32,693 nt of DNA. Origin: an uncultured Ruminococcus sp. GTDB lineage: Bacteria > Bacillota > Clostridia > Oscillospirales > Ruminococcaceae. Each line of letters starts with the position of its first letter. Within the stretch, counting starts at the first letter, position 1. The translations under genes and the position numbers were made by a program. Positions 1 to 7,439 of the stretch are shown here, piece after piece. The notes beneath the pieces were generated by a model. That model saw nothing but the letters and a program-made list of their open reading frames with translations. It was not told where the DNA came from and did no database searches. The stretch is from positions 1-32,693 of the forward strand of contig CAMWXM010000004.1 in the NCBI GenBank assembly GCA_947178195.1, given 5' to 3'.

Positions 1-648
1 GGATTTATACTATATAATACCGGCGGAAATACCGGAGAATTGTTTATAAGCAGTAAAATATGGGAGACGGCTCTTAAAATTATTTCGGCATTAGCCGGAT
101 ATGTCATTCTGACGCCCCTTATTACTGGCGGATTATGGTGGTTTTATCAGTCCGCATGCGGCAACGACAACATGAACATATTAAAGCTTTACACTGGATT
201 TAAACTTAATCTGAGAGCAGGCTTTCTTTATGGACTTATCTGGATAATGAGTATGCTTTCGCTGATACCTACAGGAGTATGCTGGGCGGCAGCTTATTAT
301 GTATTCGATCATGCTTCTGAATACGCAGATCAGGCTATTGCACTTTTTGCGGCTTTACAGCTTTTTATGCTGGGACTGTTTCTTGTTGGCTTATATCTTA
401 AATGCGTTATGTCTATGATTTTTGCGCCGTTTGTTTTTATAAAACACCCCGATATGAATATCTTTAAAATTATTAATAAGTCACGAAAAATAATATATGG
501 CTCAAAGCTTGAATGCTTAAAGCTTATTCTGACATATCTGCCGTTAATGCTGCCGATAGTAACGATACCTTTTATACTGCCGAGAGCAGTCATGGCTGTT
601 TCAGTCATGGCATGCGAGAAAATAGGAGCGGAAAATTGGGAACAATAA
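1..648 (+). CDS. Multi-pass membrane protein, 5' partial
   Basis: I do not recognise the family. The frame is open from the first base of the window, so the gene starts upstream; a TTG at 40 is only an internal Leu codon and has no ribosome binding site. The visible 215 residues contain about four or five hydrophobic segments (around the ALAGYVILTPLITGGLWWFY stretch, the LIWIMSMLSLIP stretch, the ALFAALQLFMLGLFLVGLYL stretch and a C-terminal PLMLPIVTIPFILP stretch), with short basic loops between them, so an integral membrane protein is certain and its function is unknown. Its stop overlaps the start of the downstream pseudouridine synthase gene by 13 nt, suggesting co-transcription and coupled translation. 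Confidence 0.75.
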   Translation, partial: GFILYNTGGNTGELFISSKIWETALKIISALAGYVILTPLITGGLWWFYQSACGNDNMNILKLYTGFKLNLRAGFLYGLIWIMSMLSLIPTGVCWAAAYYVFDHASEYADQAIALFAALQLFMLGLFLVGLYLKCVMSMIFAPFVFIKHPDMNIFKIINKSRKIIYGSKLECLKLILTYLPLMLPIVTIPFILPRAVMAVSVMACEKIGAENWEQ

Positions 649-1952
649 TTTTAAATGTAAAAAAAGATGCGAAGCTTGAAGATTTTCTTATAAAAGAAGC
701 AGGTATTTCGAAAAGAACTATATGCAGGCTTAAACGTACAAAAAATGGTATCACACGTAACGGAACGCTTATCCGCACCATAGACAATGTATTTAGCGGT
801 GACAGGATAGCACTTGAATTTGAAGATACCAAAACTCTTGAGCCCAACGGCAGACTTCATGCAGGAATCGCTTTTGAAAATGATAATCTGGTTGTATTTG
901 ATAAGCCTGCCGATATGCCTGTACACCCTTCCATAAAGCATCAGGGGGATACTCTGGGGAATCTTTTTGCTTATAAATATCCCGGACTTACTTTTCGTCC
1001 GGTAAACCGTCTCGACAGAGATACTTCCGGGTTGTGCATTGTGGCAAAAAATGCTGTTTCTGCTGCAGCGCTGCAGGGTAATGTAAAAAAAATATATTAT
1101 GCCGCTGTGTCGGGACATATCGAAGGGGAGGGGACTATCACTCTTCCTATAGCAAGGGAATGCGATTCAATAATAAAAAGAACTGTCAGAAGCGACGGAC
1201 AGAAAGCGGTCACTCATTATAAGGCTACCTGTACGGGAGATAAATATTCCCTTCTTGAAATAAATCTTGAAACAGGCAGAACACATCAAATAAGAGTACA
1301 CTTTGCCCATATCGGGCATCCTCTTGCCGGAGATGAGCTTTACGGCGGAAATACTAACGATATTAAATATCAGGCTCTTCACTGTGGACAGCTTGATTTT
1401 AATGACCCTCTGAGCGGTGAACACATAACGGTGATTTCGCCTGTCAGAGAAAATATATTATTACTATTTAAAAAGGAGAGTAAAAAAATGGAAAAAATTG
1501 CAAGCTTTCAGGTGGATCACAGAAAAATCAACGTTGGTATGTACATATCGAGAATTGATGGGGATATAGTTACATATGATGTGCGAATGGTAAAGCCTAA
1601 CGGGGGAGTTTATCTTGAAAATCCCGCTATGCATACTATTGAACACCTTTTTGCGACCTTTGCAAGAAATTCGGAATTTGGCAACAATATCGTTTATGTT
1701 GGACCTATGGGCTGCCGTACCGGCTTTTACCTGCTTACAAGAGGAATGGACCATGAATCGGCAATAAAGCTTGTACGTGACGCTTATGGATTTATTGCTG
1801 AATATAATGACGAAATTCCTGGCTGCTCGGAAGAGGAATGCGGAAATTATAAGGAGCATAGTCTGGAAGGTGCTAAAAAGGCTGTGCTGCCTCTTCTGAA
1901 GGTATTGGAAAATTATACTGTCGAAATGTTGGAATACTCCTGGCACATGTAA
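636..1952 (+). CDS. RluA-family pseudouridine synthase running in frame into LuxS
   Basis: The first about 284 residues form an RluA/RluD-type rRNA or tRNA pseudouridine synthase: an N-terminal S4-like RNA-binding segment (residues about 8-70), then the catalytic domain with the NRLDRDTSGL motif, whose first Asp (about residue 127) is the expected nucleophile, and the late GRTHQIRVH motif. The start is taken as TTG 636 because GGAG (625-628) lies 7 nt upstream and homologues begin near here; the ATG at 513 lies deep inside the preceding gene. No stop codon separates this domain from luxS at 1488, giving a 438-residue predicted fusion. Adding one A to the A5 run at 1470-1474 would create TAA at 1481-1483 and a normal two-gene arrangement. 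Either a real fusion, or a sequence error or natural slippage site. Confidence 0.85.
   Translation: MGTIILNVKKDAKLEDFLIKEAGISKRTICRLKRTKNGITRNGTLIRTIDNVFSGDRIALEFEDTKTLEPNGRLHAGIAFENDNLVVFDKPADMPVHPSIKHQGDTLGNLFAYKYPGLTFRPVNRLDRDTSGLCIVAKNAVSAAALQGNVKKIYYAAVSGHIEGEGTITLPIARECDSIIKRTVRSDGQKAVTHYKATCTGDKYSLLEINLETGRTHQIRVHFAHIGHPLAGDELYGGNTNDIKYQALHCGQLDFNDPLSGEHITVISPVRENILLLFKKESKKMEKIASFQVDHRKINVGMYISRIDGDIVTYDVRMVKPNGGVYLENPAMHTIEHLFATFARNSEFGNNIVYVGPMGCRTGFYLLTRGMDHESAIKLVRDAYGFIAEYNDEIPGCSEEECGNYKEHSLEGAKKAVLPLLKVLENYTVEMLEYSWHM
1488..1952 (+). CDS. luxS: S-ribosylhomocysteine lyase LuxS
   Basis: LuxS cleaves S-ribosylhomocysteine to homocysteine and the AI-2 precursor DPD in the activated methyl cycle. 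From ATG 1488 the product is 154 residues, the usual family length. The metal ligands are visible as His49 and His53 (HTIEH motif) and Cys118 (ECGNY), the catalytic Glu52 lies in the same HTIEH motif, and the catalytic Cys76 sits in GCRTGFYL. A strong Shine-Dalgarno AAAGGAG at 1472-1478 lies 9 nt before the ATG, so LuxS can be made independently even though the upstream pseudouridine synthase frame reads straight into it. No clear terminator follows; the next gene has its own promoter. Confidence 0.95.
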   Translation: MEKIASFQVDHRKINVGMYISRIDGDIVTYDVRMVKPNGGVYLENPAMHTIEHLFATFARNSEFGNNIVYVGPMGCRTGFYLLTRGMDHESAIKLVRDAYGFIAEYNDEIPGCSEEECGNYKEHSLEGAKKAVLPLLKVLENYTVEMLEYSWHM

Positions 1953-2024
1953 CAAAAAATAACATCTTCATTTGTGCAGATATACAAATAATTGTCGGTT
2001 TATGGTAAATATATACAAATCGAC

Positions 2025-2052
2025 TTGCGTTTTATTGTTAAACTGGTATAAT
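2025..2052 (+). promoter_or_regulatory. Extended -10 promoter for the M23 peptidase gene
   Basis: TTGCGT at 2025-2030, a 16-bp spacer and TATAAT at 2047-2052, preceded by TG (TGGTATAAT). The untranslated leader of about 80 nt carries a small hairpin, GCACC 2100-2104 with GGTGC 2110-2114, shortly before AAAGGAG. Confidence 0.7.
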
Positions 2053-2138
2053 AACTTCATGATGTAACTGAATTGTAATAATTTTGGTTCATTTTCTCTG
2101 CACCATTCCGGTGCTTACTACTGAAAGGAGTTTTTTCA

Positions 2139-3452
2139 ATGAAACGCATACGAACTGAAGGCAGAAGAAGGCTTTATTCAATGGTTATGAACTGTACTGC
2201 TCCTGCGCTGGCGATTTTGTTCCTTGCAGGCTCTGCATGCTGGGCAGCTGAATTGCAGTACGGCGAACCGGTGGAGTATGACAGAAGTCCGGAGGCGGCT
2301 GCTGTTCTGGCTGAAAACGGACTTTCCCTTGTGCCTGATGAATATACGGAATCGGCAATGCCTGTTTCAGAAATAGCCGTTATGAGCAGCCCTAATTCGG
2401 GTGCGGAAATGGTGGAGGCGTGTGGCATTTATATCGGCGATAAATTTGTGGGAGCTGTTGCAAACGGAGAAAGCGTTGAACAGGAGCTGTTGCAGATACT
2501 GGAAAATTACCGTAAAGAGGAAAATGTTATAGATGCGGATTTTGCGATAGAACCTGATATCAAGCAGGGACTTTACCGGACGGAGGCTCTGGTAGATGAA
2601 ACGGATATGTCGGATTTTCTCACCAGTGAAAAAAAGGTGGTTGCCGAATACACTGCTGAAAAGGAGGATACGCCGGAAAAAATTGCCGAGGATTTCGGAA
2701 TGAGCGTCGACGAGATAAAGGAGCTTAATCCTGAAATTGAAAGCATCAGCGACGGAGAACAAATTAAAATCAAGGAAACCGTTTCGGTACTTCCTGTTAA
2801 ATATGTATGTGAAGAACAGGAAGAGGAAATAATTCAGGTCAATTCATATGCTTATAATGAAAATTATGAATTGATATCAGACGGCATTAAGGGTAAAAAA
2901 ATCAGCACATATGAGGTGACTTACATCGACGGCAGTGAAATGTCCAGAAAGCTTATTTCCACGGAAACAATCGAATTGACGTCGGAGCAGATACCGGAAG
3001 AGCAGGACCCATACATTGACAGCAGCAGCGAGCAGACCAACGAGGAATTGTTTACCGAAAGCCATCCTGAAACAGGAGGACTTTTTTCGGGAAGTTTTAT
3101 ATGGCCGGTAAACGGCGGATATATAAGCGACACCTTCGGAAGCGACAGAAATCATAAGGGACTTGATATCGCAGCGCCTTCGGGCACTGATATTTATGCT
3201 TCTGACGCAGGAACAGTCATAGACGCAGGCTGGAACGACGGCGGCTATGGTAACTTTGTACAGATAGACCACGGCAACGGATATGTCACAATTTATGGTC
3301 ATGCCAGCGAGGTATATGTCAGCGCCGGAGATGTGGTGGAGCAGGGACAGCTTATTGCAGCAGTTGGAACTACCGGAGATTCTACCGGAAACCATTGCCA
3401 TTTTGAAGTCAGATATGCGGGAGCGTTTCTTGACCCACAGGAATTTGTATAA
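2139..3452 (+). CDS. Secreted M23 peptidase with LysM and G5 domains
   Basis: A 437-residue exported cell-wall endopeptidase candidate. Residues about 15-37 are a hydrophobic signal segment after a basic N-terminus. Residues about 165-212 resemble a LysM peptidoglycan-binding repeat (DTPEKIAEDFGMSVDEIKEL), and about 228-285 resemble a G5 domain. The C-terminal M23 domain (about 325-437) keeps the zinc ligands His339 and Asp343 (HKGLD) and His421 of the HCH motif. Such proteins cleave peptide cross-links in peptidoglycan during growth or division, or in some clostridia act in spore morphogenesis; which applies here is not visible. ATG 2139 has AAAGGAG 8 nt upstream. It appears monocistronic. 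Confidence 0.9.
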   Translation: MKRIRTEGRRRLYSMVMNCTAPALAILFLAGSACWAAELQYGEPVEYDRSPEAAAVLAENGLSLVPDEYTESAMPVSEIAVMSSPNSGAEMVEACGIYIGDKFVGAVANGESVEQELLQILENYRKEENVIDADFAIEPDIKQGLYRTEALVDETDMSDFLTSEKKVVAEYTAEKEDTPEKIAEDFGMSVDEIKELNPEIESISDGEQIKIKETVSVLPVKYVCEEQEEEIIQVNSYAYNENYELISDGIKGKKISTYEVTYIDGSEMSRKLISTETIELTSEQIPEEQDPYIDSSSEQTNEELFTESHPETGGLFSGSFIWPVNGGYISDTFGSDRNHKGLDIAAPSGTDIYASDAGTVIDAGWNDGGYGNFVQIDHGNGYVTIYGHASEVYVSAGDVVEQGQLIAAVGTTGDSTGNHCHFEVRYAGAFLDPQEFV

Positions 3453-3507
3453 ATTATATATTTTAATCAGTTCACAAAAAATTTACATTTTAAATTTGCA
3501 TAGGGTA

Positions 3508-3536
3508 TTGCAGAAAACGGAAGAATATGTTATAAT
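3508..3536 (+). promoter_or_regulatory. Promoter of the S10-spc-alpha operon
   Basis: TTGCAG at 3508-3513, a 17-bp spacer and TATAAT at 3531-3536 with an upstream TG (TGTTATAAT). It is the only convincing promoter before rpsJ and places the transcription start near 3543, about 316 nt before the rpsJ start codon. Confidence 0.75.
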
Positions 3537-3542
3537 TTATTT

Positions 3543-3858
3543 GCGTGATTGCAACAGATATGCGATGAAGCGAAAGGTTGCCGGCGGTATGCCGGGTAAT
3601 TTTCGTGGAGTATGTCCGATTTAAAACCGGGCGACTGAAATACTTGTGCACAGTTTGTGACTTTTTTACGGCTTTATGGCTGTAGCTATGTAAACTTAAA
3701 CTATGTAAAACTGTGTCCTGATGAAAGTAACCCGAATTTTGAATCTGCATGAATCAAAATTCGGTTTTTTTTACCGACTGAATCGGGAAACACACGGGAA
3801 CGTGGAGTGTTTCAAATCAAGCCCCCCAACAGAATATGCTTTAAGGAGGCGAAAAAAG
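3543..3858 (+). promoter_or_regulatory. Structured S10-operon leader, candidate autoregulatory RNA
   Basis: This 406-base gene-free stretch (3453-3858) holds the operon promoter and then a leader rich in complementary segments: GCGAAA 3570-3575 with TTTCGT 3601-3606 enclosing CCGGC 3581-3585 with GCCGG 3591-3595; GTCCG 3614-3618 with CGGGC 3628-3632; TACGGC 3667-3672 with GCTGTA 3679-3684; and a long-range helix CACAGTTT 3649-3656 with AAACTGTG 3708-3715. An intrinsic terminator follows (3732-3772), then AAACAC/GTGTTT pairing just before the rpsJ ribosome binding site. The layout suggests attenuation of ribosomal protein synthesis. I recall a published leader class called S10-Clostridia but cannot confirm a match here. 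Confidence 0.65.
3732..3772 (+). terminator. Intrinsic terminator inside the S10 leader
   Basis: CCGAATTTTGA (3732-3742) and TCAAAATTCGG (3754-3764) form a perfect 11-bp stem followed by eight T (3765-3772). It lies between the only visible operon promoter and rpsJ, so the whole operon must be transcribed through it. Confidence 0.85.
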
Positions 3859-4173
3859 GTGGCAGTCAACGAAAAGATCAGAATCAAGATCAAAGGCTAT
3901 GAACACGCAACAGTAGACGCAGCAGCGGCAAAAATCGTTGAAGCGGCAAAAAGAAGCGGTGCAAGGGTTTCAGGTCCTATTCCGCTCCCTACAAACAAAG
4001 AGGTAGTTACTATCCTCAGAGCTGTTCATAAATACAAGGACAGCCGTGAGCAGTTTGAAATGAGAACTCATAAGAGACTTATCGACGTTATCAGACCAAC
4101 TGCTAAAACGACCGATGCTCTTCAGAAGCTGGAAGTTCCGGCAGGCGTGGACATCGTAATGGAAGTTAAATAA
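3859..4173 (+). CDS. rpsJ: 30S ribosomal protein S10
   Basis: S10 sits in the head of the 30S subunit and also pairs with NusB in antitermination. The 104-residue product starts at GTG 3859, with AAGGAGG (3843-3849) 9 nt upstream; an in-frame ATG at 3721 would add an implausible N-terminus translated from the leader terminator and is rejected. The family core IRIKIKGYEH near the N-terminus and the THKRLIDVI segment are intact, and length matches the family. It is the first gene of the operon and is followed by an unusually long, hairpin-rich 108-nt spacer before rplC. Confidence 0.97.
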   Translation: MAVNEKIRIKIKGYEHATVDAAAAKIVEAAKRSGARVSGPIPLPTNKEVVTILRAVHKYKDSREQFEMRTHKRLIDVIRPTAKTTDALQKLEVPAGVDIVMEVK

Positions 4174-4188
4174 AAGACTTCCCGGATA

Positions 4189-4258
4189 TCACAGAAAATC
4201 CACTGTGAAATAATGACGGAAAAATTTCCGCCGGTCATGTTGGCTTCGGGTCAACCAA
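4189..4258 (+). other. Hairpin cluster between rpsJ and rplC
   Basis: Three consecutive potential stems: TCACAG 4189-4194 with CTGTGA 4203-4208; TGAC 4214-4217 with GTCA 4234-4237 enclosing GGAAA/TTTCC; and TTGG 4240-4243 with CCAA 4255-4258. The rpsJ-rplC spacer is 108 nt, whereas many operon spacers here are 10-20 nt. No T-tract follows any stem, so processing or translational control is likelier than termination. Confidence 0.4.
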
Positions 4259-4281
4259 TAACCTAACAGGAGGAAATATAC

Positions 4282-4914
4282 ATGAAAAAAGGTATTATCG
4301 GCAAGAAAATCGGTATGACACAGATTTTTGACGAATCGGGAAAAGTTATTCCCGTAACGGTCGTTGAAGCCGGTCCGTGCGTTGTGGTTCAGAAAAAAAC
4401 TATTGAAAACGACGGATATGAGGCTGTTCAGCTTGGCTACGGCGAAGTTAAGACCACAAGAGTCAACAAGCCGATGAAGGGTCATTTTGACAAGGCAGAC
4501 GTAGCTTGTAAAAAGGAACTCAGGGAATTCAGACTTGAGGACTGCGCTTCAGTTAATGTAGGCGATATTTTAAAGGCTGACACATTCGCAGTAGGCGATA
4601 TGGTGGACGTAAGCGGTACAAGCAAAGGTAAGGGTTTCCAGGGTACTATTAAACGTCACAATAATTCGAGACTTAAGGAAACTCATGGTTCAGGTCCTGT
4701 ACACAGACATGCAGGCTCTATGGGCGCTTGCTCGTCTCCTTCAAGAATCTTTAAGGGCAAGGGAATGCCAGGTCAGATGGGTAATGAAAAGGTTACCGTA
4801 CAGAATCTTGAAGTTGTTAAAATCGACTCAGAAAATAATCTTATTGCACTCAGAGGCGCAATTCCGGGCCCTAAGGGCGGAATCGTGTCCATTATAGACA
4901 GTGTTAAGGCGTAA
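4282..4914 (+). CDS. rplC: 50S ribosomal protein L3
   Basis: L3 is an early-assembly 50S protein whose long central loop reaches toward the peptidyl-transferase centre. The 210-residue product begins with the family-typical KKGIIGKKIGMTQIFDE segment, and the loop region (about residues 130-160) retains the glycine- and basic-rich HGSGPVHRHAGSMG stretch that contacts 23S rRNA. Length is normal. ATG 4282 is preceded by AGGAGGAAA at a suitable distance. It follows the structured spacer after rpsJ and is separated from rplD by only 17 nt. Confidence 0.97.
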   Translation: MKKGIIGKKIGMTQIFDESGKVIPVTVVEAGPCVVVQKKTIENDGYEAVQLGYGEVKTTRVNKPMKGHFDKADVACKKELREFRLEDCASVNVGDILKADTFAVGDMVDVSGTSKGKGFQGTIKRHNNSRLKETHGSGPVHRHAGSMGACSSPSRIFKGKGMPGQMGNEKVTVQNLEVVKIDSENNLIALRGAIPGPKGGIVSIIDSVKA

Positions 4915-4931
4915 GGAAGGAGGAAGCATAT

Positions 4932-5555
4932 ATGTCAAAGGTTTCAGTTTATAATATGGCAGGAAATCAGGTTTCTGAAACAGAAATTTCCGACGCTGTA
5001 TTCGGTATAGAACCAAATGAAGCTGTAATGCATGCAATGGTTGTGAATTATCTCGCAAATCAGCGTCAGGGCACACAGTCTACACTGACACGTACAGAAG
5101 TTCGTGGCGGCGGAAGAAAACCATGGCGTCAGAAGGGTACAGGCCATGCAAGACAGGGTTCGACCCGTGCTCCTCAGTGGACACACGGCGGTGTGGCTTT
5201 AGGTCCTAAGCCGAGAGATTACAGCTATACACTTAATAAAAAGGTAAAAAGACTTGCAATGAAGTCGGCTTTATCTTCAAAGGCTCAGAATGCAAACCTG
5301 ATAGTTGTAGACGCTCTTGACCTGGAAGGCTTCAAGACAAAGACTATCGTTGAAATGCTCAAGGCTTTAAATGTTGAGGGCAAGGCTCTTATCGTAACAG
5401 CTGAGGCTGATAGAAAAGTCGTAAAGAGCGCAGCAAACATTCCGGGCGTTAAAACGGCGGCTGTCAATACTCTTAACGTATATGACATTTTGAATCATGA
5501 TAAATTTATCGTTGTAAAGAATGCCGTTGAAAAAATTGAGGAGGTGTACGCATAA
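4932..5555 (+). CDS. rplD: 50S ribosomal protein L4
   Basis: L4 binds 23S rRNA early in assembly, and its extended loop lines the peptide exit tunnel. The 207-residue product keeps that loop at about residues 59-95, including the GGGRKPWRQKGTGHAR motif in which macrolide-resistance substitutions occur in other bacteria; it looks wild type. The last codons contain GAGGAGGTG, which serves as the ribosome binding site for rplW, and the stop codon overlaps the rplW start (TAATG), so the two are probably translationally coupled. In some bacteria L4 represses its own operon; nothing here proves that. Confidence 0.97.
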   Translation: MSKVSVYNMAGNQVSETEISDAVFGIEPNEAVMHAMVVNYLANQRQGTQSTLTRTEVRGGGRKPWRQKGTGHARQGSTRAPQWTHGGVALGPKPRDYSYTLNKKVKRLAMKSALSSKAQNANLIVVDALDLEGFKTKTIVEMLKALNVEGKALIVTAEADRKVVKSAANIPGVKTAAVNTLNVYDILNHDKFIVVKNAVEKIEEVYA

Positions 5556-5866
5556 TGAAAGCACCACAGGATATTATCCTCAAACCGGTCATCTCTGAAA
5601 GAAGCATCGATCTGCTTCCTACCGGAAAATATACTTTCAAGGTTGCCAAGGACGCTAACAAGGTTGAGATCGCAAAGGCAGTAGAACAGCTTTTCAGCGT
5701 TGAGGTCACTAAGGTAAATACCATGAACTGCAAGGGACGTACAAAACGTGTCGGCAGATTTGAAGGTAAAACGGCTGACTGGAAAAAAGCAATCGTTACT
5801 ATAAATACAGAACCGGACGATAAGAAAATTAAATCGTCAATCGAGTTCTTCGACGGCTTGTATTAA
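5555..5866 (+). CDS. rplW: 50S ribosomal protein L23
   Basis: L23 lies at the exit-tunnel rim and is the docking point for trigger factor and SRP. The 103-residue product has the usual N-terminal DIILKPVISERS motif and the internal loop around KVNTMNCKGRTKRVGR. It starts at the A of the rplD stop codon (TAATG). A 62-nt spacer to rplB contains a small perfect hairpin (GGGAG 5885-5889 with CTCCC 5895-5899). Confidence 0.97.
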   Translation: MKAPQDIILKPVISERSIDLLPTGKYTFKVAKDANKVEIAKAVEQLFSVEVTKVNTMNCKGRTKRVGRFEGKTADWKKAIVTINTEPDDKKIKSSIEFFDGLY

Positions 5867-5928
5867 TAAAAAGCCGTATGGTATGGGAGTGATGCTCCCG
5901 CAAACAATGCATTTAAGGAGTGAAAACA

Positions 5929-6762
5929 ATGGCAATAAAAACCTATAAACCGACAACTCCTTCACGTCGTCAGATGACCTGTACCGACTATTCGGAATTG
6001 TCGAAGGTTGCTCCGCAGAAGAGTCTGCTTGAACCTCTGAAGAAAAAATCAGGCAGAAACAGCTACGGAAGAATTACTGTCCGCCACAGAGGCGGCGGCT
6101 CAAGAAGAAAATATCGTATAATCGATTTCAAACGTGACAAGGATGGCATGAATGCTGAAGTTATGACTCTTGAATACGATCCTAACCGTTCCGCATTTAT
6201 CGCTCTTGTTCAGTATGAAGATGGTGAAAAGAGATACATTCTTGCACCACACGGTCTTAAAGTGGGCGATACAGTCTGCTCAGGTCCTGAAGCTGATATC
6301 AAGCCGGGTAATGCACTTGAAATGATAAACATTCCTGTTGGTACGTTTATCCATGCTATCGAGCTTTATCCTGGTAAGGGCGCTCAGATGGTCCGTTCAG
6401 CAGGAAATATGGCTCAGCTTATGGCTAAGGAGGGTAAATACGCTCTTGTAAGACTTCCTTCGGGAGAACTCAGAAATGTACCGATCAACTGTAAGGCTAC
6501 AATTGGTCAGGTAAGCAATATTGACCACGAAAACGTTAATCTGGGTAAAGCCGGAAGAACACGTCATATGGGTATCAGACCGACAGTCAGAGGTTCTGTA
6601 ATGAACCCTTGCGATCACCCTCACGGCGGTGGTGAAGGTAAATCACCAATCGGTCGTCCGGGACCTGTTACTCCTTGGGGTAAGCCAGCACTCGGCTATA
6701 AGACCCGTAACAAGCATAACCGTTCCGACAAGTTTATCGTAAAACGCAGAAACGGTAAATAA
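5929..6762 (+). CDS. rplB: 50S ribosomal protein L2
   Basis: L2 is one of the most conserved ribosomal proteins and is required for subunit association and peptidyl transfer. From ATG 5929 the product is 277 residues, the family norm; the in-frame GTG at 5920 overlaps the ribosome binding site TAAGGAG and is not the start. The N-terminal AIKTYKPTTPSRRQMT and the C-terminal CDHPHGGGEGKSPIGRPG segment, which carries the functionally important His, are both intact. It is followed after 21 nt by rpsS. Confidence 0.97.
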   Translation: MAIKTYKPTTPSRRQMTCTDYSELSKVAPQKSLLEPLKKKSGRNSYGRITVRHRGGGSRRKYRIIDFKRDKDGMNAEVMTLEYDPNRSAFIALVQYEDGEKRYILAPHGLKVGDTVCSGPEADIKPGNALEMINIPVGTFIHAIELYPGKGAQMVRSAGNMAQLMAKEGKYALVRLPSGELRNVPINCKATIGQVSNIDHENVNLGKAGRTRHMGIRPTVRGSVMNPCDHPHGGGEGKSPIGRPGPVTPWGKPALGYKTRNKHNRSDKFIVKRRNGK

Positions 6763-6783
6763 GCTGAAAGGAGGAACTGATTA

Positions 6784-7068
6784 ATGAGCAGAAGCATTAA
6801 AAAGGGCCCTTACGTTCAGGAGGCTCTTTATAAAAGAGTTGTCGCAATGAACGAAGCAGGTGAAAAAAAGGTGCTCAAGACATGGAGCAGAACCTCGACA
6901 ATTTTCCCAGAATTTGTTGGTCATACATTTGCAGTTCATGACGGACGCAAGCACGTTCCGGTATATGTGACGGAAGATATGGTAGGTCACAAGCTGGGTG
7001 AGTTTGCTCCTACAAGAACCTATAAGGGTCACGCTGGATCGAAAACTACAAACAACGGCAAGAAATAG
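6784..7068 (+). CDS. rpsS: 30S ribosomal protein S19
   Basis: S19 forms part of the 30S head with S13 and contacts the A-site finger bridge. The 94-residue product starts SRSIKKGPYVQEAL and contains the strongly conserved TWSRTSTIFPEFVGHTFAVHDGR-type core (about residues 39-62) and the C-terminal GEFAPTRTYKGHAG motif. ATG 6784 follows AAAGGAGGA. The length is normal and no unusual feature is seen. Confidence 0.97.
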   Translation: MSRSIKKGPYVQEALYKRVVAMNEAGEKKVLKTWSRTSTIFPEFVGHTFAVHDGRKHVPVYVTEDMVGHKLGEFAPTRTYKGHAGSKTTNNGKK

Positions 7069-7085
7069 CGGAAGGAGGAATTCAG

Positions 7086-7421
7086 ATGGAAGCAAGAGCA
7101 TATCTGAGAAACGCTCGTATTGCACCAAGAAAAGTGCAGATTGTTTTGGATCTTATCAGAAACAAGCCTGTAGACGTTGCGCTCGCTACTCTTAATTATA
7201 CACCAAAGGCTGCATGTGAAATACTTGAAAAGCTTTTGAAATCCGCTATCGCAAACGCTGAAAACAATCACAGCATGAACAGGGACGACCTTTACGTTGC
7301 TGAATGTTTTGTTTGTCCGGGTCCTATAATGAAGAGAATCATGCCAAGAGCACAGGGCAGAGCATACAGAATTTTAAAGAGAACATCACATGTTACAATT
7401 GTTCTTAAAGAAAAAGAATAA
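7086..7421 (+). CDS. rplV: 50S ribosomal protein L22
   Basis: L22 contacts all domains of 23S rRNA, and its beta-hairpin lines the exit tunnel opposite L4. The 111-residue product has the typical start with RNARIAPRKVQIVLDLIRNK and the hairpin segment MPRAQGRAYRILKRTSH near residues 83-100; the macrolide-related hairpin shows no insertion or deletion. A GGAGGAA site lies just upstream of ATG 7086. Confidence 0.97.
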   Translation: MEARAYLRNARIAPRKVQIVLDLIRNKPVDVALATLNYTPKAACEILEKLLKSAIANAENNHSMNRDDLYVAECFVCPGPIMKRIMPRAQGRAYRILKRTSHVTIVLKEKE

Positions 7422-7439
7422 TCCCAGGGAGGTTTAAGA

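Noticed and set aside
2877..3401. 174-codon open frame on the minus strand
   Set aside because: It is antisense to the well-supported M23 peptidase domain, with no family resemblance.
3721..3858. N-terminal extension of rpsJ from ATG 3721
   Set aside because: The added residues are translated from the leader terminator hairpin, there is no binding site at 3721, and GTG 3859 has a strong AAGGAGG and gives the normal S10 length.
3773..3858. Second promoter downstream of the S10 leader terminator
   Set aside because: The best candidate (TTTCAA with TATGCT) has a 20-bp spacer and a weak -10.
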